Source of the DNA: JARROD01 sp037384225
Lineage (GTDB): Bacteria; Pseudomonadota; Gammaproteobacteria; Pseudomonadales; Cellvibrionaceae
Assembly (NCBI GenBank): GCA_037384225.1
Contig: JARROD010000131.1
Coordinates: forward strand, 1-9,377
Length of the DNA stretch: 9,377 nt
Direction of reading: 5' to 3'
In this document: piece by piece, positions 5,046 to 9,377 of the stretch
Layout of the letters: every line of letters begins with the position of its first letter
Position numbering within the stretch: position 1 is the first letter of the stretch
Program-made: the position numbers and the translations under genes
The notes under the pieces: generated by a model
Seen by the model: the letters and a program-made list of their open reading frames with translations, nothing else
What the model was told of the DNA's origin: nothing
Databases searched by the model: none

Positions 5046-8000
5046 CTAAAACCGAGCCCGCAAAATAATCGAGTAGCGTCGATCATAAACAAATGACGAT
5101 CGAAATACTTTCGTGCCACTGGCATCAACTTGCATGTTTGTCACGGTATCCTGTTTCAATAGGTTGGTGCCTTGAACACCCACCTGCCAATAATCGTTGA
5201 AGGAATAATAAGCGGCTCCATCCAATTGCCCACGTGCTTCGGCAAAAACCGGCAGGCCCAGATTCACCTGGCGAATGGTCAACAGGTAGTCATCTCGCCA
5301 GTTGTAGGCTAAGCGCGATTCAAAATTACCATAGTGAAAGAGTCCGACCAAATTGTAACTGGTTTCAGATAAACCTTGCAGCGGTAGTTCGTCAAAAGGA
5401 AGCGCAGTCCGTTCACCGCTTCTATCATTAGCTTCTACCGAACGCAGGTTTTGTTGTGGTACGCCATCATCATGCAGATAAGTAAAATTAAACTGCATAC
5501 CTAAACCGTTCCAGAATCCAGGCAGTTGATCAAAAAACTGTTGATATGCTAATTCAAAACCCGTAAGCGAGGCCTGCCCCAGATTGATGGGCTGGTTAAT
5601 ATCGACGATCTGGGTGGCGCCAGTAGAGGGGTTGGTAACCTCTGTTTGCTGGGTATCATTGGCAAAGAAGTTTTCAATATCCTTGTAGAACACACCTGCG
5701 CTGAGAAAGTTACTCGCACCGAAATACCACTCTGCGGAAAGATCGTAGTTCTCTGCCCGCATAGGTTCGAGAAAGGGATTGCCACTGTTTTGCTGCCAAC
5801 CTGTTACACGCGGGTTTCCTTCGGCGTCCTCCACTGTTTGGGCACCAATGTTATAGTTGTACCTCAAAACGCCCAGATCGGGAAAGGCTATCGCTTTTGA
5901 GAAAGCAAACCGAGTGATCAGGTTTTCAGCCAATTCATATTTGAGATTAAAACTCGGCAGCAACTCTGAATAGGATGACTCTGAATCTTCCTCAGAGCTA
6001 AAGCCACTGGCAAACGCCAATTCTTCCTCGGTGGCGAATTGGGCGGCATTCGGGCTGAGAGTGGGAAAACTCACACCTCCCCCCACTCGGGTATCCACCT
6101 CGACATAACGCACCCCCACATTACCTTGCAGGCGTCTGTTGCCATCCATAAAAAAGTTCAACTTAAGGTAAGCAGCCCGATTTTCTTCATTCGTTCGATT
6201 GATTTCAGCCGGTAAATAAATACTGCCTGGAATCACTCCTGGTCTATCTCTCAAATTGGGACGACCAAAACTCGCGATAGCCTGCAAAAATGCATTAGGG
6301 TTGCTCACTATACCGGCATCCGGAAACAGGGCTATACCTGATGCGGCGCCGGCAATACCGCCCGCGTTACCACCGTAAAAATCATCAAAAGAAAATGCTT
6401 CAAAAGCGTCGGAGCCAGCGCCATTACTATTCACTGTTCCGTCAAAGGTAGCATAACCACCATTCCAGGATTCAGACAAATTGCCCCAATTGAAAGTTGA
6501 CCAACGAGTGGTCTGATCGCGTTCTGCATAACGTACACCCGCCTCCAGGGAGCGCGCCCAAGTGGAATCGAGTTCATAGTCTGCGTCAAGTTGAAACGCT
6601 TTCTCTTCGCCGTCACTTTCCTCGACATGGTCCATGGCGGCGCGCCAATAGTAGTTGGCAGGGTCTGTATAGAAAGCATCTGCCGATTGAGGGGAGTCAG
6701 TGGGTGCTTCAAATATGACATCAGGCACTCTACCCTGAGAATTCAATCCGATATTAATACCCGCATCGGCTTGCGGAGTTATCCCGCCAAACACAGATAG
6801 ATCGAGTCTATCAGTGCTGGCGTCGACATATTGAAAATCAGTACTGATTGATAGCTTCTCTGTAGGGTTAAACTCCAGCCTAAGTGAAAAGTCCTCAACC
6901 AAGGTACTCAGTTGAGAGCGACGGGTTTGTGGCCCCAACCCCGACGCTACATTATTGACAGTACCACTAATAAATTCGGTGCTATTAAATTGAGAGTTTT
7001 CGTCGATTTGTCCCGCCCCATCATCTGAAAAAAAGGCGTGTTCAAGCCAATCAGTACTACTGTCTGAACTAATATATTCGAAAAGAGCGCCAATGGTGTC
7101 GTCGGTATTTCTAAATTGTAGAGAGGCGGCTATTCCCTGGCGGTCCCGCTGTGTGGTTGTGCTGCGAATACCGCCATTAATCGGGGCAAAACGATCTTCG
7201 CCCGGTCCAGCGGCATCGGGAACCAATGTGTGCCGGCCAAATTCCACCCCATCACTGCGAAAATTCATATCAGATTCAGCATAACTCAACAACAAACCGA
7301 GTTCACCGATACTCACGTCATACCGGTCACTGAAAACAGCGCTCAAACTCGGTGTGACTTTCTCGGCGATATCGCCATAATTTTCCTGGATTGAAAAGCG
7401 CAGGATTTGTTCATCGGCATCGAAAGGTTTGCGTGTATTGAGGTCAATGGTGCCGGATATACCTCCTTCTACCATGTCGGCGGTCTGGTTTTTGAAAACT
7501 TTAATGCTGCCCATTAGCTCTGGTGACACATCCTGAAAGGATAAACCGCGGCTACTGTTGGCAGAAAAGGTATCCCGGCCATTAAAGGCACTGCGCGTTT
7601 GGGGTAATCCGCGTAGGGTTGCGCCACTGCCTTCCGAAGAAAAATGGTCAGGATCATTCGGAGAGGCAAAACGCTCAATAGAAATTCCGGGAACACGTTG
7701 CAATGTTTCTAATACGCTCACGTCGGGTAAAGCATTAATATCGGTGGCTGAAATCGCATCTACAAAAGTATCCGACTCCCGCTTAATTTGCTGCGCCGAT
7801 TGAAGACTGGCGCGCTGTGCATAAACTACAACCTCCTCAATATCCTGATCTGATAGTTCTTCCTCACGATCTTGCGCCCATGTATTGGGCTGAATTGTAG
7901 CGCTAAGACATACCGCTAACAGGGTTTTGTTGAAAGGGATGCCATCCATAGGGCTTTCGGGCATTTTATTTCCGTTTTTTCCAATAAAATAATTGTTCAT
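5046..8000 (-). CDS. TonB-dependent outer-membrane receptor
   Basis: A 984-residue outer-membrane transporter. It moves an unidentified ligand into the periplasm with energy from TonB-ExbBD. Visible parts are a signal peptide with hydrophobic core TLLAVCLSA and probable cleavage after TWA (residue 42), a TonB-box-like EEVVVYA (55-61), and a plug domain with LPDVSVLETLQRVPGISIERF and the closing GGISGTIDLNTRKPF. A long beta-barrel follows, ending in RARF with the terminal aromatic residue that barrel assembly recognises. Length and plug style fit the large TonB-dependent receptors often found beside tryptophan halogenase genes in proteobacteria. Start choice: ATG 8000 has GGTGA 5 nt upstream; ATG 7964 also has a fair site (GGA) and would give 972 residues; ATG 8093 gives an overlong leader. 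It is the first gene of the operon. The ligand is unknown; a halogenase substrate or its precursor is an inference from context. Confidence 0.93.
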   Translation of the reverse strand: MNNYFIGKNGNKMPESPMDGIPFNKTLLAVCLSATIQPNTWAQDREEELSDQDIEEVVVYAQRASLQSAQQIKRESDTFVDAISATDINALPDVSVLETLQRVPGISIERFASPNDPDHFSSEGSGATLRGLPQTRSAFNGRDTFSANSSRGLSFQDVSPELMGSIKVFKNQTADMVEGGISGTIDLNTRKPFDADEQILRFSIQENYGDIAEKVTPSLSAVFSDRYDVSIGELGLLLSYAESDMNFRSDGVEFGRHTLVPDAAGPGEDRFAPINGGIRSTTTQRDRQGIAASLQFRNTDDTIGALFEYISSDSSTDWLEHAFFSDDGAGQIDENSQFNSTEFISGTVNNVASGLGPQTRRSQLSTLVEDFSLRLEFNPTEKLSISTDFQYVDASTDRLDLSVFGGITPQADAGINIGLNSQGRVPDVIFEAPTDSPQSADAFYTDPANYYWRAAMDHVEESDGEEKAFQLDADYELDSTWARSLEAGVRYAERDQTTRWSTFNWGNLSESWNGGYATFDGTVNSNGAGSDAFEAFSFDDFYGGNAGGIAGAASGIALFPDAGIVSNPNAFLQAIASFGRPNLRDRPGVIPGSIYLPAEINRTNEENRAAYLKLNFFMDGNRRLQGNVGVRYVEVDTRVGGGVSFPTLSPNAAQFATEEELAFASGFSSEEDSESSYSELLPSFNLKYELAENLITRFAFSKAIAFPDLGVLRYNYNIGAQTVEDAEGNPRVTGWQQNSGNPFLEPMRAENYDLSAEWYFGASNFLSAGVFYKDIENFFANDTQQTEVTNPSTGATQIVDINQPINLGQASLTGFELAYQQFFDQLPGFWNGLGMQFNFTYLHDDGVPQQNLRSVEANDRSGERTALPFDELPLQGLSETSYNLVGLFHYGNFESRLAYNWRDDYLLTIRQVNLGLPVFAEARGQLDGAAYYSFNDYWQVGVQGTNLLKQDTVTNMQVDASGTKVFRSSFVYDRRYSIILRARF

Positions 8001-8005
8001 GGATT

Positions 8006-8010
8006 TCACC
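8006..8010 (-). promoter_or_regulatory. Ribosome binding site deciding the receptor start
   Basis: GGTGA on the minus strand lies 5 nt before ATG 8000. ATG 7964 has a competing GGA about 7 nt upstream, so the start is not settled. Both leave the same signal-peptide core. Confidence 0.45.
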
Positions 8011-8139
8011 GAGAGTGTCTGCTGGAGTTCTGGCTCGTGCGTATAACGACAAAAAACGCACAAGGTATTAATGAGGTGCAATTGGTGCTTCATCCCAGAC
8101 TATGGATGGAATTATTTGACTATATTCTTTTTCTAATAT

Positions 8140-8168
8140 TTTAAATAATTTAAGCAATAATTACTCAA
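8140..8168 (-). promoter_or_regulatory. Candidate promoter of the receptor-halogenase operon
   Basis: On the minus strand TTGAGT (8168-8163) and TTTAAA (8145-8140) are separated by 17 nt in a very AT-rich segment. Transcription would begin near 8133 and give a leader of about 130 nt before ATG 8000. A small dyad, TACAG (8196-8200) with CTGTA (8207-8211), lies upstream of the -35 where an activator or repressor could bind. This is pattern matching only. Confidence 0.3.
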
Positions 8169-8262
8169 ACTTTGCGCACATTTTACTTCTCAATGTACAG
8201 GAGCGGCTGTATCTTAGACGTTTTAAAACCTCTCTATAGAAAGTGTTGTTGGGGTTTTGTGT

Positions 8263-8294
8263 TGGGAGGTATGCAAACATTGGCATACCTCCCA
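8263..8294 (+). repeat. Perfect 12-bp stem-loop
   Basis: TGGGAGGTATGC (8263-8274) pairs perfectly with GCATACCTCCCA (8283-8294) around an 8-nt loop. There is no T-run on either side, so it is not a normal terminator. On the plus strand the stem contains GGGAGG and the ATG of the small ORF at 8271, and would hide both from ribosomes. Confidence 0.7.
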
Positions 8295-8345
8295 TTATGC
8301 GCAATGCAAAAATATGCACGGTTACCAAGAGGACTTAATTCTTAA
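8271..8345 (+). CDS. Tentative 24-residue small ORF, LPLC/KYAR type (plus copy)
   Basis: ATG 8271 opens a 24-codon frame ending at TAA 8345, with LAYLPLC (residues 4-10) and QKYARLP (13-19). GGAGG (8265-8269) is only 1 nt from this ATG, which is too close. TTG 8280 in the same frame is 10 nt away and would give a 21-residue peptide. The ribosome binding site and ATG are inside a 12-bp stem. The main support is resemblance to the better-supported minus-strand ORF at 8673-8732, which shares A-x-LPLC-x3-KYAR. It may instead be just one arm of a DNA repeat. Confidence 0.25.
   Translation: MQTLAYLPLCAMQKYARLPRGLNS
8294..8322 (+). repeat. Left arm of 29-bp imperfect inverted repeat
   Basis: This 29-nt arm matches the reverse complement of 8684-8712 at 22 of 29 positions with no gap: 7 at the outer end (ATTATGC) and 13 at the inner end (AAATATGCACGGT) are perfect. 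Weaker similarity continues outward for about 12 nt. Such arms enclosing an AT-rich interior of 361 bp look like a small non-autonomous mobile element. No target duplication is visible. Confidence 0.6.
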
Positions 8346-8672
8346 CAACTTCACAGCTTATAGTTAGATCTATAATTCTCAGGCTTTTCCAATTTGAAGT
8401 CAGATTACAGATGCTATCTAGGGCCCATCCAAGTGGTGCATAATCTTACCTTTACCGACAACTCGACATCTGCGTTTAGAGAATGTGTAAAAATTATGAA
8501 TTTAAAATGCCGCATAAAAATCAGCTTTCTTTTTCGATCAGATGAAGATTCGAATATAAAAAGATGCTGCGAAATAAAGAAGATGTTTATAGAAATATTT
8601 CTAATATTATGCACGGATAAATAACAAAAAATTATTCAGAAATATCTACTTTTATAGGCTAAAAGAACGATA

Positions 8673-8732
8673 TTAAAGAATATACCGTGCATATTTCGTA
8701 ATCTTGCATAATGGAAGATGGGCTTTGTTCAT
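8673..8732 (-). CDS. Tentative 19-residue small protein, LPLC/KYAR type (minus copy)
   Basis: ATG 8732 starts MNKAHLPLCKITKYARYIL, ending at TAA 8673. An excellent ribosome binding site, GAGGAGG (8740-8746), lies 7 nt upstream, which is the best argument that it is translated. It is basic, has one Cys, and has no signal peptide or membrane span. It shares A-x-LPLC-x3-KYAR with the plus-strand ORF at 8271-8345. It lies on the operon strand, about 670 bp upstream of the receptor start, so it could be a leader peptide or an independent small gene. The function is not recognised. Confidence 0.4.
   Translation of the reverse strand: MNKAHLPLCKITKYARYIL
8684..8712 (-). repeat. Right arm of 29-bp imperfect inverted repeat
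   Basis: Inverted partner of 8294-8322, with 22 of 29 positions matching. The core 9-mer TATGCACGG also occurs a third time at 8608-8616 on the plus strand, inside the bounded region. From end to end the two arms span 419 bp. Confidence 0.6.
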
Positions 8733-8739
8733 TATTTCG

Positions 8740-8746
8740 CCTCCTC
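8740..8746 (-). promoter_or_regulatory. Strong ribosome binding site before the 19-residue ORF
   Basis: GAGGAGG on the minus strand, 7 nt before ATG 8732, is among the best Shine-Dalgarno matches in the window. Without the tiny ORF it has no obvious client, which argues that 8732 is, or once was, a real start. Confidence 0.5.
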
Positions 8747-8876
8747 GGACCTGACAATGGACGAAACGATGAACAACGCCGGAAGATGAGCATGCGCTAG
8801 GTTTGGAAGGTTTGATGAAATCGGGGAGTTTGTCGAGGGGAGCGTAGGATTCAGACTCGAACGGTGGTTGGCGTGA

Positions 8877-9377
8877 TCAGTCCGTCAGTATGATTTCACC
8901 ACTATTAATCAATCCTACGAGTTGGAGTTCCAATTCATATTGATCTGATGCAGGTAACGTTGAAATAGCGTCGGAAAAAGAATCCAGGGTCTTCTCTCCC
9001 GCAAAACCAGACGCGGCCGCATCCATTAAAATTTTCTGGGCTTTGTCCCTCCACTCAAGTACTTTGGCGGTTTCCTCAGGATATGCTGCGCCCTGAGGGG
9101 TATTTTTTACGCTGGACGGCGTTAGCGTCGACAGACCCACCAACTCCTGTTGAATAAGTTGTCGGAGTTGAGGCAAAACCCGCGTCTCCACCTGAACGTT
9201 TATCGCATCTTCTACGACAAGGTAAATGGCTTCCTCAGACGCAGAAGAAGTAACATAATCTTGCTGATCAGAACCAGGTGAAGCTTCTACAGAACGAGAG
9301 GCTGACGTTGCCAAATCAGACTCGGCGACGTCAGTCTCAGTTATGTAACGAAGTACGCTGGGTAACATTCCAACGAG
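8877..9377 (-). CDS. C-terminal part of an unrecognised protein (5' end outside window)
   Basis: The frame is open from the window edge to TGA 8877, giving 166 visible residues. An internal ATG at 9368 has no visible ribosome binding site, and codons before it are open, so the gene most likely starts further right. The visible part begins with a Ser/Glu/Asp-rich stretch that looks like a flexible linker (about residues 10-50). A probably helical segment follows (AINVQVETRVLPQLRQLIQQELVGL region), then an acidic C-terminus with two further likely helices, ending EIILTD. There is no signal peptide, membrane span or catalytic motif in what is visible. It is on the same strand as the receptor operon but 877 bp from ATG 8000, so not clearly part of it. 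I do not recognise the family. Confidence 0.65.
   Translation of the reverse strand, partial: LVGMLPSVLRYITETDVAESDLATSASRSVEASPGSDQQDYVTSSASEEAIYLVVEDAINVQVETRVLPQLRQLIQQELVGLSTLTPSSVKNTPQGAAYPEETAKVLEWRDKAQKILMDAAASGFAGEKTLDSFSDAISTLPASDQYELELQLVGLINSGEIILTD

Larger units (their letters stand above)
8094..8876. other. Long gene-poor region upstream of the receptor operon
   Basis: No ordinary gene is seen across 783 bp. It holds the candidate operon promoter (8140-8168), a stem-loop (8263-8294), two tiny ORFs (8271-8345 plus, 8673-8732 minus), imperfect inverted repeats (8294-8322 and 8684-8712) and an AT-rich interior. Frames open at 8394-8624 plus and 8414-8614 minus start from TTG and GTG without ribosome binding sites and are probably chance. 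From 8733 to 8876 the sequence is more GC-rich and free of stops in the frame of the upstream protein. Confidence 0.6.

Noticed and set aside
5041..5128. Longer Hal1 start at 5128 or 5086
   Set aside because: It would add 15-29 residues ahead of the Rossmann strand, lies within the receptor gene and has no ribosome binding site.
8263..8294. Intrinsic terminator
   Set aside because: The stem is perfect but neither strand has a T-run after it, and no gene ends just before it.
8394..8624. Overlapping opposite-strand ORFs in the AT-rich block (8394-8624 plus, 8414-8614 minus)
   Set aside because: They start with TTG and GTG, lack ribosome binding sites, and the residues reflect AT-rich composition. 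No domain is recognised.
1..9377. CRISPR array, tRNA, rRNA or complete insertion sequence
   Set aside because: No regularly spaced direct repeats, no cloverleaf or rRNA-like sequence, and no transposase or integrase frame was seen.

Overview
The window reads as an accessory region of a Gram-negative bacterium, most likely a gammaproteobacterium. The reasons are a large outer-membrane TonB-dependent receptor with a signal peptide, the receptor-halogenase pairing typical of aquatic and plant-associated proteobacteria, and the style of the ParA and XRE proteins. No species can be named from sequence alone. All confident genes lie on the minus strand, so transcription runs from high to low coordinates.

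Right end (about 8870-9377): the C-terminal 166 residues of a protein I do not recognise, whose start lies outside the window. A long gene-poor stretch follows (8094-8876). It holds an AT-rich block bounded by imperfect 29-bp inverted repeats (8294-8322 and 8684-8712). Each repeat arm lies inside a very small ORF, one per strand, and the two ORFs share an LPLC...KYAR pattern. A 12-bp perfect stem-loop (8263-8294) sits at the left arm, and a candidate promoter for the receptor lies at 8140-8168.

Centre (1927-8000): a tightly packed three-gene operon. It encodes a TonB-dependent receptor, a flavin-dependent halogenase with all the hallmark residues (Hal1), and a second halogenase-fold protein (Hal2) that has lost the catalytic Lys, the WxWxIP motif and the Glu of the active-site region. 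Receptor and Hal1 are 4 bp apart, and Hal1 and Hal2 overlap by 11 bp, so the three are almost certainly co-expressed. The simplest reading is that the receptor imports or binds a substrate that Hal1 halogenates, with Hal2 as a non-halogenating partner or divergent flavoprotein.

Left (332-1719): an orphan ParA ATPase with a strong ribosome binding site and, 89 bp downstream, an XRE-type helix-turn-helix protein. No ParB is visible. The 3' end of the XRE gene carries four copies of the 9-mer AACTTGGAA; the three same-strand copies fall in three different reading frames, which points to a DNA-level function. The pair is flanked by a 22-nt imperfect direct repeat (132-153 and 1884-1905). The far left (1-331) has no convincing gene but holds a strong 17-bp imperfect inverted repeat (43-100) and a possible terminator stem at the window edge.
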